Source of the DNA: Vanilla planifolia
Lineage: Eukaryota > Streptophyta > Magnoliopsida > Asparagales > Orchidaceae
Assembly (NCBI GenBank): GCA_023846275.1
Contig: CM043872.1
Coordinates: forward strand, 24,537,670 to 24,601,669
Length of the DNA: 64,000 nt
Reading direction: 5' to 3'
Both the position numbers and the translations under genes were made by a program. The notes below the pieces were generated by a model. The model saw only the letters and a program-made list of their open reading frames with translations. It ran no database searches and was not told where the DNA came from. Of the stretch, positions 40,681 through 52,270 are shown piece by piece (within the stretch, counting starts at the first letter, position 1; each line of letters opens with the position of its first letter).

Positions 40681-41262
40681 CTAAATATTGCTTAATATAA
40701 AAAAAAAAGAATTATATTTTTTTAATTATTGGACTTTAGATAATGTGATGACTTGTTTAACGATTAAAATGTACAATGCACGCGAGCCATTTTTCATATT
40801 TTCGATACATAAATTATGATTTCTTATATTTGATTTATTTTAATATCTATATATATTTATAAGTCATATTTCTTAATAAAAATAAAATTCATGATCTTAA
40901 GTGTTTTATATATTTTATTAAATTATGCTCAAACCAACAAAATGATGAATGATAAATCTTTGGCTCCTTCATCTATTTTTAATCAAGAATCTTGAAGACT
41001 TCTTACAAAGTGAGCCCTGCGTTTAGTTTATTTAGTCTTTGAATGTCATTTTGAGTTTTTTTTTTTTTTTTTTTGCAATGTTTGTTAATAAACATATGGA
41101 AAATATATATATATATATATATATTATTATTTTTAACCTGAAAAATATAAATTAATTTTAATGAATTCTTTTTTCAAGTAAATCATTTTTGAAAATATTT
41201 TTCAAAAACCCATTTCAAAGTTCAACTGTTGCTGCCCAACATAGACTTCATGCACCTTTAAA

Positions 41263-41287
41263 TGCCCATGCCCATGCCCATGCCCAT
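41263..41287. repeat. GCCCAT hexamer repeat
   Basis: About four tandem copies of GCCCAT in the upstream region of the SMR gene. A frame crossing it (41189-41410) encodes an Ala-His run; that frame lacks any recognisable family and is not called as a gene. Confidence 0.85.
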
Positions 41288-41604
41288 TTTATCCGTAACG
41301 ACAGTTTTAAATGCTTGTACGCAATTTCGGCGAGAAGCCGAAAGAGAGTTCAACATGTAGCAAACAATGTTTTTGGAAGTCGGATAAAATATACTAATTC
41401 TGCTTTATGAAAATTAAAAAAAAATAGTATTAAAATTAATATTTATCGTTAATTTAATATAATCCATACGATAACTAATTAACCCAAGCTTCCACACAAT
41501 TTCCCCCCGACCCTCCCTCCCGTTCCTTAATTATGCACAACGCTTGCTTATAATTCCGTTCTCCTTTTTCCACTCCTTTCTCCTCGCATTCAACATCATC
41601 AACA

Positions 41605-41650
41605 AACAAAAACGACCCCCTCCTCCTCCTCCTCCGCCTCCGCCTCATCA
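41605..41650 (+). promoter_or_regulatory. CT/CCT-rich leader of the SMR gene
   Basis: A pyrimidine-only stretch built from CCT and CCG triplets lies about 80-120 bases before the SMR ATG. Pyrimidine-rich leaders are common in plant 5' untranslated regions. A frame through it gives a poly-proline run and is rejected as coding. Confidence 0.5.
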
Positions 41651-41724
41651 TGCCACTGTTTTCTTAATTAAACCCCCAATTATTAATCCCTTCCCCTTAT
41701 TTTCTTCTTGTGCTTCACTTCACC

Positions 41725-42036
41725 ATGTCCTTAAACTCTGCCGGCACCACCCGGGAGCTGCCGCCGTTAATGCTCCCTTTACCAATCTCCACAACCGCAG
41801 CGGGGCTGGGCAATTGCGGGTCGTTGGATGAACCCTCAACACCAAAGACGGAGAATTCAATCCTAAAGCCGCCGCTGGTCTGCCCGCCGGCTCCCAAAAA
41901 GACTCGACCCGCACGAAGGAAGCCATTGGCAAATCTGATGCCCAATAGATTCCACCCAGCCCCGGAGGACTTGTCGTCGGTCTTCATCAAGCTTCCCACG
42001 GCCGGCAGACCAAAGAAGAGAATTCGACTGGTCTGA
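41725..42036 (+). CDS. SIAMESE-RELATED (SMR)-type cyclin-dependent kinase inhibitor
   Basis: A single-exon frame of 103 residues, as is usual for SMR genes. The start is the ATG in CACCATGT, a good plant context. The diagnostic central motif is present: STPKTENSILKPP (38-50) followed directly by LVCPPAPKKTRPARRK (51-66), matching the family pattern of a TP-containing phosphosite region, a hydrophobic segment and CPPAP[K/R]K. A second conserved element near the end, RFHPAPEDLSSVFI (75-88), resembles the family's C-terminal F-x-P-D-L-x-x-[VL]F cyclin-binding-like motif. The protein ends in basic GRPKKRIR, a likely nuclear signal. SMR proteins bind CDK-cyclin complexes, restrain division and promote endoreduplication, often under stress or hormone control. 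The N-terminal 30 residues are poorly conserved, as in the family. Confidence is high for the family and low for the subclass. Confidence 0.84.
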   Translation: MSLNSAGTTRELPPLMLPLPISTTAAGLGNCGSLDEPSTPKTENSILKPPLVCPPAPKKTRPARRKPLANLMPNRFHPAPEDLSSVFIKLPTAGRPKKRIRLV

Positions 42037-43680
42037 ACCGTCCGTTTTTCTCGCTTCTACTTCTCAGCTCTTCAGGTGGTGCTGTTCTCCTGCTCTATCT
42101 ACACTCCATGATCTTTTTTTCCTCTTAATTTTCTCTAATCTCTCGTTAAGGAAAGAAATAAGAGGAGAAGTATATTAGATGTGGGGTAATAACTATGGGT
42201 ATAGCATGTAGATTAGTTCGATGTTCTAATTGAACGAATTAAGATTAATTAAGTTGTTCGCTTTGTTGTAAAGATTTTTCTTGAATTGAATTTGCCTGTC
42301 AACTGAAGAGCAAACGGCCCTTCTTTTTTCCTTTGTTACATCTTTTTCCTCAAATGAATTCCTGTTTCCCTTTCTCCACGGTTGTTTTGATCTCATCTGC
42401 TTCAAACACCGATCTCTCTCCCTCCTTCCTCAATTGTTTTTGTTTTGAATAACAAAAATTAAAGTGGAGATCTAAATTCTTATGCAAAGTAGATCAGAAA
42501 GGGAGATTCTATTGTAGACAAATGCACGACGTAGCGCAGCAATAGGATGCTGCTTTGGCTTTATCGCTGGAAATCCGAGTGGCCGTGTGATTTTTAATTT
42601 TAACTCAATTTTCCAATTATTATTATTTTTTACTATAATTACTGATGTCCCCGAATGCTTCATTTCTTTTCTTGTGACAAATTGCTGATTTATATTTTTT
42701 TTTATGGATTTAATATAAAATCAAAATGAAGTATGAAGTTATGTAGAACAGCATCGGGATGTTTTCTTTTTTACACAATTATAAATTAAATGAAATCAAT
42801 CCTGGCCGTCTAATCCGCATTGTAAACAGAGAAACTTGGCATCATGATCACTCGTCGCGTCAACCATATCTTTAAAGAATTTTAAATTGCAATGACAATT
42901 CACCAAATATTGATATTTATAATATTATTAGCGACTGAGTGATGTTGACCGAAAAAAATTAACATATGTGACTGGATAAATAGCGTGAAACCATTTGGAA
43001 TTGTTTTAAAAATTGTTGGTATATATATTTTGATTTTTTTAAGCTACAAAATCGTACTTGTTTTGTTTTACAAATAAAACGTGATCCTTAACAGGCAATG
43101 CTTATTTAGAGAAATTCTGGAAAGGGGTTTGAGAAAGGTCCAAAATGACCTTCATTTTCTAAAAGCTATCTTGAATATACTAACAATAACAGTACCAATT
43201 AAATGAAAATCTTAACAGTGACATCAACAAACCACCTACTATTGTTTCCCATGATCTCCAAAATTAATTAAAACCCACTACCCTCACCCAACCCAGAGGC
43301 TGAATAAATTAGATAAGAGGACCCAAAAGTTCACCAATAAATAATTTTAATGTAGTTAGGTCAAGAAATTGTGTGATTCCTTTCCAAAATCAGCTCATAA
43401 GGCTAAAAATTAAGAGAATCTGGCACAAGTAGCAATGGGTTGTGGTCTAACGAGCAGAAGGTGGATGGCATGCTATATAACATGGAGTGAGCGTGAGCAC
43501 ATGGTTAGGTGACCAAATACCATCTCCACAGCTCAGCTATACCTAAGACTTTGGTCCAACTCGCAATGAAGGCATCTCTTTTTTACATATTAACATGAAG
43601 CCCTCTCTCTCTCTCTCACGCACACACACAAACTAAACACATATCTTTTATGAATCTAAAAGCTGTAAACAAACACGGTC
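42037..43680. other. SMR downstream region and intergenic DNA
   Basis: Contains the presumed SMR 3' untranslated region (to about 42.3 kb) and moderate-complexity DNA with no supported frame. A CT then CA dinucleotide microsatellite is at 43603-43633, just before the 43.7 kb island. Confidence 0.5.
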
Positions 43681-44090
43681 TTAAAATCCTAGCAGTTCCT
43701 AGGATTCTCAATGCGGTTGCTGGGCGAAGGATAAGTCGTGCTCTGCTGATCCGTTGCTTGTGGTCCCGTTGTGCGTAAACTCGGTTGTAGACAAGAGATT
43801 TTTGGCAAGCTTCACCGCGTACTGTATGGAAAGGAAGAGTCGGAATTGTTTACCCGTGAGACACATGCATCGATGGATTCCAATGCAACGAAAACTAGGG
43901 ACGAAGCTCGACGTACCCATGTCTGTGCAAAGGAGCCTCTTCGGAACATTCGTGAAGCGGACCACAGACCATTTCTGGCCAAATTTTACGACGTTTCATG
44001 CGCTGCTGCTTTGCCATTAGTCCATCAAAAATACAACTCGGATAGATAACATTTATTTGCCAGGTAGGTGCAGATAAAGCAAGCATGTAA
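43681..44090. other. Orphan GC-richer island with open frames on both strands
   Basis: About 400 bp of CG-containing, high-complexity sequence. On the plus strand a frame is open from 43750 to a stop at 44047-44049. It reads hydrophilic, balanced text such as EIFGKLHRVLYGKEESELF and PLRNIREADHRPFLAKFYDV. On the minus strand a frame open from about 44000 to 43708 gives RCIGIHRCMCLTGKQFRLF with a Cys pair, then IQYAVKLAKNLL. A second plus frame (43754-44020) and a short minus frame (43895-44086) also exist. I recognise none of them, and mutual openness largely reflects low stop density in GC-richer DNA. It could be a small gene, a noncoding RNA locus, or a transposon-captured exon. Confidence 0.4.
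43685..43706. repeat. Perfect hairpin, 8-bp stem and 6-nt loop
   Basis: AATCCTAG (43685-43692), loop CAGTTC, CTAGGATT (43699-43706). On the minus strand it begins one base after the stop codon of the frame at 43708-43965. It could be an RNA stem at the 3' end of a transcript, or a palindromic protein site. Confidence 0.75.
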
Positions 44091-45860
44091 ACGTCTTAAT
44101 AGAAAGAAAGCTGCAAGACATATACTCGCCTTAATTGCCTCTTCAACACTTGTAGTTGTCACAATCACTAAATTATTAATTATCTTTTAAAAATTACAAA
44201 AAATTTAATTCATGAACTCTATGTTTTAGATGTAACTAAAGATATGAGAAAAATATTAAACTTTTAAGAAATGGAGCTGATCAATTTTAAAACTCAACTA
44301 ACTATTAGAGAATGATGGAAGAATTAAGATGAACATTCGAAATATAAGGACTAGGTTTATGGAGATGGATTTAAATATTATAAAGAACATTCAAAGTATG
44401 AGAATTAGGAGATGAATTATTCCATATAGATTATAAGAGTAAAGACTTCGAACAATATAAATAAAATCATATCTTTTAAAATAGTGAGATGTTTTTTTAG
44501 AAAAAATTTGAACTTGAAACTTATAAGAAATTCAGGATTAAATATGTTATAGTTAAAATACCTTTAAAATGGATAAACCTAAATGAAAAAAAATCTCTTG
44601 GTTAAAAATAACCTAATTAGTTATGAATAATATTTCACTAATGAATACTAAAATGTTATGTTAATATCTGATGATTATATCATCATATGATCATTCATGA
44701 TTGAAATAATAAAATTTGTTTATCACAAAATCTTAAATATGATGCAATTTTTTTTAAACAAAGAGTTAAGCATTTTTTTAATCTATATAATATTTTTAAA
44801 TAACTAATTTTAGATGAATAATCGTGTAGTTAATTATTAAATGTCTTTTTATAAAGTTAAAAGAAAGATTATGTGTGATTAACCTCTAACATAAATTAGC
44901 AATTCTTATTATTCAATTTCACCATTGTATACTAAATAGTTATAATCTTATCAAGGTATTTCATGTTGTAAATGTTGTATATAGGTGAAATTTTTAATCA
45001 ATTCTTGGAATTTTATAAGGATTATTTACTTATTTTAAGTTATAAATTTTAGCAAACTTTTGCCTCATTATCTCACTCATGGTAAAAGGAATTATTTAAA
45101 ATTTATGGATTTGAGCTGATAGAACTAAAATAAAAAATTATATATGAAGATTAATTTTAAGAACCTTAAGTTGAGGTCAGTATTTCAAACACATAAAAAG
45201 GTTACTTCAAGAATACTTCATAAAAATACTAAAACATTATACACATCTAAGAGTTGTCTTGGATATCTCAAAATAACTAAAAGGTTGCACACATCAAGGT
45301 TATTAGTAATTGGAATAAAGTATAACAACGTAATAGTTTTATAGAATTTTATTTTTCTTAATTTTAAATATACGAATCAAATATTGTTAGGTTATTGAAT
45401 GATGGCTTTATGAAATTCAACCTAGTTGTATTAGAATATATATGTATATATATTATGGATATTATTGTGTTCTTAGTTTTTAGTTAGAGATTTAATTTGG
45501 TTAAATTTGATTAATAATATAAGTAAATCTTTATTGCATTAATCATATTTTCATTAATTTCTACTTAGTTGATATTTAACGGACTTCAGGATAAGAAAAG
45601 CAACTTAATAATTATGACACCTATGATGAAAAAGAGTTGAGAGTAAATGATAGATGTCTCAAAAAAAGAATCATCGAACAATGATTAGCTCATAACAAGT
45701 TTCTAAGTAGAGGTGTAAAAACAATAAATTATCCTCTAAGATAAAGTTTTAACTAATATCAATTTTATCAAAAACATCAACAAAAATGATTTTGGTTGAC
45801 CTCTTTGTATTACTGAGCACGTGTCAAATGTTCACTTTAGTAATGAATTTGCTATAGCAT
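44091..45860. other. AT-rich intergenic DNA, no gene seen
   Basis: Low-complexity AT-rich sequence without supported frames. The open stretch 45144-45344 (plus) is Lys/Thr/Leu-rich and random-looking. Confidence 0.55.
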
Positions 45861-46720
45861 CATAATAAGGGTTGCTAAGAAGTGGCATGTCTTCAAGTTT
45901 GAATGATATTGAAACTGACGACTCTAGCTTCTTTGTCATATTGACAATCATAGTTCATTCTAGTGTTCTTAGGGTGAATTTTTTAGTAGGATTGTCTTCA
46001 TCTAGTGATGATATAAATGATCATAACATGAGACTTATCTTTGTCTTATATCTCTAATTGAAGAATTTGATTGTCTTAGTTTTTTTACAACATTTGGCCA
46101 TACAAGCTTATTTCAAATATAATTTGGTTAAAAAACTTTTACCAAGTACTCAAAGAGCGAATCTTCTTTTAATAACCTCTCAATCAAGACTTTATGGATA
46201 TTACATTCAGAAGTTATGTAGCCATAATCTTAATGATATTTTAAGAATTTTGTTTAGTCTCAATTATTTCTTGAGGGTGGCATTGACTTTTAATATAATT
46301 CATCTTTTTTAATAATAGTCAAAAAAATTTTCAGTGAGGCATTTAAGGGAGTATTGAAATATCAAACTTGGTATCCTCATAATTCATATGGAGCACTCTA
46401 AAGATAATCTTTGTCCTCTCATGACCTTTTTTGTCCTTGATCAAGGTAGTTGGAGGTAACAATGCCTTCCCTTTTGATCTACCAGATAGAGCTAAAAAGA
46501 ACTCTTTCTTATTAATGAAACAAGTGACTTTATTGAAGTTTTTTTATAAGGAATTTGTGGGCACCTCACTTGGTTGAAGAGTTCTAATAAGGGTTATTCA
46601 AATAAGTTGAGATTTTCCTTGATCAACTTCTTTAAAAAACTTATCTAAAACATTGAAAGTAAACCAAGGTAATTTTGATTGATATTGCTCTAAATTAAGA
46701 AAAGATTTAGAGACTATTTT
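45861..46720 (+). pseudogene. Possible decayed coding or transposon sequence
   Basis: Consecutive plus-strand frames are separated by single stops or frame changes. One (45872-46057) contains SSSLNDIETDDSSFFVILTI and LVGLSSSSDDINDHNMRLIF; the next (46058-46312) contains LLPSTQRANLLLITSQSRLY. Around 46440-46540 a further patch reads like VGGNNAFPFDLPDRAKKN. The look is of an old coding region interrupted by stops, probably a transposable element. I cannot name the family. Confidence 0.25.
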
Positions 46721-47759
46721 AAGTCTAATATAACTGACAAATAATGATAGGAATAATCTTTTGAACTAATTAAATAAAAGAGTGACCTAAGAGATCATTT
46801 TTACAACTACTGTGATACTATATCTTTAAGATAGACAGAGAAAAGATTTTTCATCAGAAGGCTTTAGTCATGACTTGTAAAGAGACAATTATGCTAAATT
46901 TTTTTAGAAAAATATAGAAATCTTAATTATTGTAGTAAAACATAGAATTATGTAGTTAGAGTTTAAGAGATAGAGATATTGAAAGGATTTCTTTGATAAA
47001 AAAACTTCTTCAATAATATTTAAGTTATAATCTATTGCTAATACAGATGAGACTCATCATTAGGAGGACATAAGTGATTTTGATCAAAAGTAGGAGCTTA
47101 TGACATTGCAATATCAGGTTGAGGATAAAAGAGGTATTTAGTTTAGTGTGAATTGAAAAGTCTTATGTCATATGATATAGATAGGTTGGTAAGGTGTTGT
47201 GAATATATGTGCATTAGAAAGGTTTTTAAAAATAGGAACAATTTAATGAAGTTCAAGTGTAGTGGATAGGGTCTCTAGTAGCTCTAAGTAAATATGTTTG
47301 TTTTATATAATGGTCAAACTTGTTCTAATTTGTTCTCTTATAAGCATTGAAAATATGGTAAATAATCTTATAAAATATTCTATTTATTATTAAAATAAAT
47401 AAAAATAATTATTAGTGGGCAATTGAAAAGGTTATGAAGTTTATGAAATTTGAGGTATGGGTGTAGGGATCTCCATTGCTTATTTTTTACAGTTGTCTCT
47501 TGCTTCCTTCCCAAGAATAAATGCAGCTTTCATTTGTTTTTTTTATCAATTTTCTTGTTTATTCTCATAGACTACGTCAGAAAATGTTGATACAAAAATA
47601 AGATTTGGTAAATTTAAACAAATGCGTACTTAAGGCAAAGCGATGAGGCTCAAATGGAAGAAGTTTTCAAATTTGTTTGGGAGATGATTGGAGTACAATT
47701 TATGATGGATTGGTGCAACGCGGTAAGATTTTGATTGAGAGGTTTCAAATCGAATAGTT

Positions 47760-48440
47760 ATAAACATATAACATTTTTAGGGATATCTTAGTTGGATTCT
47801 GTGGTGATTCTACCGAAATCGGGGACTACTCAACAAGGAGCGACGATGATTGAGTCGTCTCAAGTCAGCACAGGATGACGGGGTTGCCACGAGTCCACAG
47901 ATGTCAAAGTGGGTCGGCACTGTAGACGTGCTTCTGAGCAGGTCAATGTTATGAACATGTGTCTACACAAATCGATCGAGCATGGGCTGGTTTGTGCTTG
48001 TCGACATAGGTGGCAGAGGCAGTCTTGGAGAAGTCGTGGTGAAACACTTTCTTAAATCTCTAATTAACTTTCTTAAGGCCAGCAACGGTCGAGAAGATGG
48101 GAAATTTCACGTAAGTAGAGAAAAAAATCGTTGTGTATTTGACGACTCGAAAGTTGACGATGACATTGGCTCGCTTTCGACGACAGAGGTGAGATGTCAT
48201 CCAGGGCTTTTGATGGAGTCTAAATGCGGACGTGAGGATTCCAATCCCTTGTTGGAAGTGGCTCGCCTACGAAAAACAACCTTCGACAGAGGTCTTTCAC
48301 CACGCCAAAGAAGCTTCCCCATGTTTTTTTCTTCATTTTTTTTCTCTTCTTTTAGTTCGAGGGAAGGAAGATCTTATAGTGATGCTGGCAAATGACATTA
48401 AGCTTTCGTTGGATTCTCTATTCGCTTCTTTAACGTGACA
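47760..48440 (+). other. Orphan GC-richer island with a 137-codon frame
   Basis: An island of CG-rich sequence within AT-rich DNA. From the ATG at 47982 a frame runs to a stop at 48393-48395 (137 codons). It begins MGWFVLVDIGGRGSLGEVVV, passes a basic and acidic middle (CVFDDSKVDDDIGSLSTTEV) and ends in a Ser/Phe-rich low-complexity run FFSSFFFSSFSS. No domain is recognised. GAAATTTCACGTAAGTAG at 48102-48119 contains a possible intron donor. It may be a lineage-specific gene, a first exon, or a fragment captured by a transposon. Confidence 0.35.
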
Positions 48441-51400
48441 TGAGACGCTTTTTAAGAGAAGTAATATAATTTTTCCCCATTATTTTATCCAAGAGAACTT
48501 TTACTATTAGGTTTGAGTTAAATAAAATAAAATCTAATGGAACGAAGATGTGGCAGCCTCAATTAGATAGTATTATTTTTTTCTAAGGTAACCAAGATTT
48601 TAATGTGTCAAATGAAATTTAAAGCAAAGATTCTTAAAGAGGTATTTATTGGCTCATTGATTGTTCAAGCCAGGCAGGGAATAGACTTTCGTTTGGCCCA
48701 AGTAAAATAAACAGCGTTGAATTTTAAACAAAATATCAAATATAAAAATAAACAATATGGAATGAAAAATACACAGAAGTTTTCAAGTGATTCAATGTAA
48801 TATATACTTACATTCATCTCCTTAGGACATGAATGTACTCCTTTACTAATTATTTAAGCTCATTAGATTAATGTAGAAATGTTATAAACACAAGCGTGTG
48901 TATTTCAGATTTAGCAAAACCCATCAATTTAGAGCTTTTTATTTTTAAAATCGGGTTAAGAACAAATGTCAAAATATTAAATAAAATCTGCAAGTGACTA
49001 CTAAATATCTTATCATGTTAAGGTAGCATAGAAAAGTATAACAGAAAATGGTACAAATATAACTTGATTTTATGAGGATATACATTATAAAAACACTACA
49101 ACATTGATAAGAAAGTACACGATTTGTTCAAAAGTAAAGTGAAATGTTGATTAATACAAATAAAATCCTTGTCTCCTTGACATACATATTTCTTGATCTT
49201 GGAATGATTTCGCAACATGTACACTCGAGGGATTTTCCTAAAACGGAATGTCAATGCATCAAAAGTTATGACCATAATATTCAAAACTAACTTAGGGACA
49301 AGATTTTGGCATATTAAATACAAAAAAATATAATTAAATCTAGTGTTATTCTATCTATAAATATGATCAAATGGCGTATAACTCACTCGTAATGATCTAG
49401 TTAGTCTACTTGAAAAGAAGGTTTCATTGAACTTGAAAATTTATAAAAATTGTTATTGTTAAAACATTTTGATTATATTAACTTGTTAACAAAGATAAAC
49501 ATAATAAAGAAGAAAGGAATAGGCTACTTTTTAATATTTACAAAATGTTAAATTATATATCATTAAAAACCGATGAAATAAAGATTACATAATTGATGCT
49601 ATGCCCTATAGATTAATGAATCCAACTTAAGGCTTAGATATTAAGAATTAAGGTTAGAAATTATGGTTCATAATAAATTTTTTTGTGACGTGAATTAAAA
49701 AATATGTTAATAGTTATGATGACATGTAAAATCATAATTTGAGAATAATTTAATAAAAAATTATTTAACAAAATTTTGAACTGTAAAGCCTAATTATCAA
49801 TTTATGTAAGGTTGAATGTTAACACATTTTGATAGTATTACATTTATTCAAACATATTTATTATATGTAGATTTGATAATCATTATGAGGTAATAATATT
49901 GATATAATTATGGCAACCTTTTAATAGTTGATTTCCATCACTATCCACGTAATTTTTTTATGAAAATTTTTAGGCTTGAAATTAATGCTTGGTCTTGAAT
50001 AATACTTAATTTGATTCTCTTCTAATTTGTCATCCATTGCTAAAATCAAGTAGCTAGAGAAAAGTGATGCTTCCAACCCTTTACATGCTCTACAAGATTG
50101 TCAAACCTCTTGAAAACTTACATTATAACAATTTTCATTTTATTGATAAAAATTAAAACTAATGAACAAGTACAAAAAACTGAGAAAATGAGTTTTGGTT
50201 TATTCCATAAATTTCTTGTTTTGGATATGTTTTAATCTGAACTCTAAGACATGACATGATAATGCATTTTTTTATTAGAAATAAAAATAAAAAACATGTG
50301 ATGTCAAATTATACAAATGAAGAGACATATCATATATATAGGAAAGTCTATTATCCCCAAATGGATGGGCAAACTTAAAAAAGGCTCAAAAGCAAACCCA
50401 TTTTTAGGATTTTTAAGTATCTATTGAAGACATCATATATTTAGGATAATAATATCATAAAAAACCACTATTAGTGTTGACCTCTTCACACCACTTTATA
50501 AAGAATGACAACAAGTAAATGTATTCCTTCTCTTATATATATATATATATATATTATAAAATTATATAGTGAAATAATTGAAGTTTTAATATATATTAAT
50601 TTTAAATTTTTTCTACCACCCAAGGTGAAGGTTGAAGTAAATTTTTATTCTTAGTTTTAGTTTTTATTTGGATTGAAATAAATACTAAATAAAAAATTAA
50701 TAATAAATAAAAATAAATCAAATACATTTTCATTTGTTTGACAATACATTGCTAGAGTCAAAATAATAAAATATTATGATTTTTAAGTAGTTTTGTTTTA
50801 ATATTAATAATAAATTAAATAAAACTAAATTATTTTGAAATTTATCTTACAAATAGGTACTTTTTTTCCCAAGTTACAATTTAGGAAGCATTTGAGTGAA
50901 AATGGTCAAAACATAACATATATATACCTTCATTTTTTTCTTCTTTAATGTTCTAGCAACCAAGTACAATCATGTTTTGTAGTGCTTGGTTTATAACAAT
51001 GATTGTTGAAAAATATAATATGCTAATTAATGTTTTTGGCAATAACAATAAATTTTCTATAAAAAAGTATTCATTTCAAGAAAATTTTGGTTGACACCTT
51101 ATTGAGAGATATTTATATAGAGATTTACAAATTTTCTACATGTTAATGTTATCTAGTTCACAATCATATAAATAATTATTTATTTTATTATTTTTTTAAT
51201 AGCTAGATACTTCAAATATTAAATTTAATAAAGTTTAAATGATATTTTGACATAATCATACATGATAAAATTGTAAATGAGTGAACTCCTAATTATTTTC
51301 AAGTTTTATAAAGTTATTGAAATAGATGTCTCCATTAGTTCTTTATAGATTTTGTGACTATATATTTTAATAAATATGCATAAAAATGCTTTCTAACCCA

Positions 51401-52189
51401 AAATATGATAAATGTAATCTTAATAATCCACATATATAACAATTTTTGAGCATGTGATTAGTGTGATATTAAACATAACAATTGAATTTGCCAATTTTTA
51501 AAATGGCTTAAGCCAAATCCATAACTTCTTCAATTTTGATATCAAAGATAATCCTCTTGTTAGTATGCATAATAATCAATTTGTAAACGCGTATGTGGTT
51601 GTCAATGAATGAGTGATTTATGATTCTTAAACTAGAGAGTTCATAACAACACTTGCATGTGAATCATGACTAAAGCCACCATTTTATAAAAGATGATTGT
51701 TAAGTGTTTTAAAGTCTCACGGAGTTTTTCTTTAGCCATACTTAAAGTCAAACAAATTATTCCTTGTATGGTCCAATGGGTGATGCTCAATGAGAAAGGG
51801 AATGACTAACAAGAGATTGGCAAGAAATTGTTCAATCAAATTGGTTGTTACGTGAATTACGAAAATTTTATTTTATTTGAATGATTAATTTGATTAGATT
51901 TAAGTTTTTCTTAACTACTAATTAATATGAAGAAATGGCTGGCATTTGATAAATTAATTTTGCTTTTTCTGATGATTTTTCGGTCAAGTTCCTCGCGTGT
52001 GGTTATTCTAAAATGTGCGGCTGAAAGCTGCTAAATGACTGCTTCATTAGCTACGTAAGTTAAAGATGTTGTCCCAATTGATGATGATGGTAATGGTCAA
52101 CTCACATGTGTAACTCCCTCTCCCTCTTTCTCTGTGTGGCTAATCTGAGTTCAATAATGCCATTCACATCGATTCTTTCCTCCAAAATT
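48441..52189. other. AT-rich intergenic DNA and HD-Zip upstream region
   Basis: No gene is supported. A TA microsatellite is at 50534-50554. The last few hundred bases (51.9-52.19 kb) rise in complexity and include GGTCAACTCACATG and a CT-rich run near 52117-52135; they are the presumed promoter of the HD-Zip gene. Confidence 0.5.
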
Positions 52190-52198
52190 TAATATAAG
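52190..52198 (+). promoter_or_regulatory. TATA-like box of the HD-Zip gene
   Basis: TAATATAAG, about 75 bases upstream of the ATG, followed by a CT-rich leader (CCTTCCTTCTCCC and CTTCTCTCCCTCG). Spacing fits a 40-50 base leader. Inferred from sequence only. Confidence 0.5.
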
Positions 52199-52270
52199 CC
52201 GTCCTTCCCCGAAACTACAACCTTCCTTCTCCCTTGCTTCTCTCCCTCGTCCCCCGCTTCTCTTCACAAA

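Noticed and set aside
41189..41410. Ala-His repeat frame
   Set aside because: Created by the GCCCAT hexamer repeat; no family and no support.
41544..41831. Proline-rich 95-codon plus frame before and over the SMR gene
   Set aside because: Arises from CCT/CCG repeats in the leader; the SMR frame at 41725 carries the conserved motifs.
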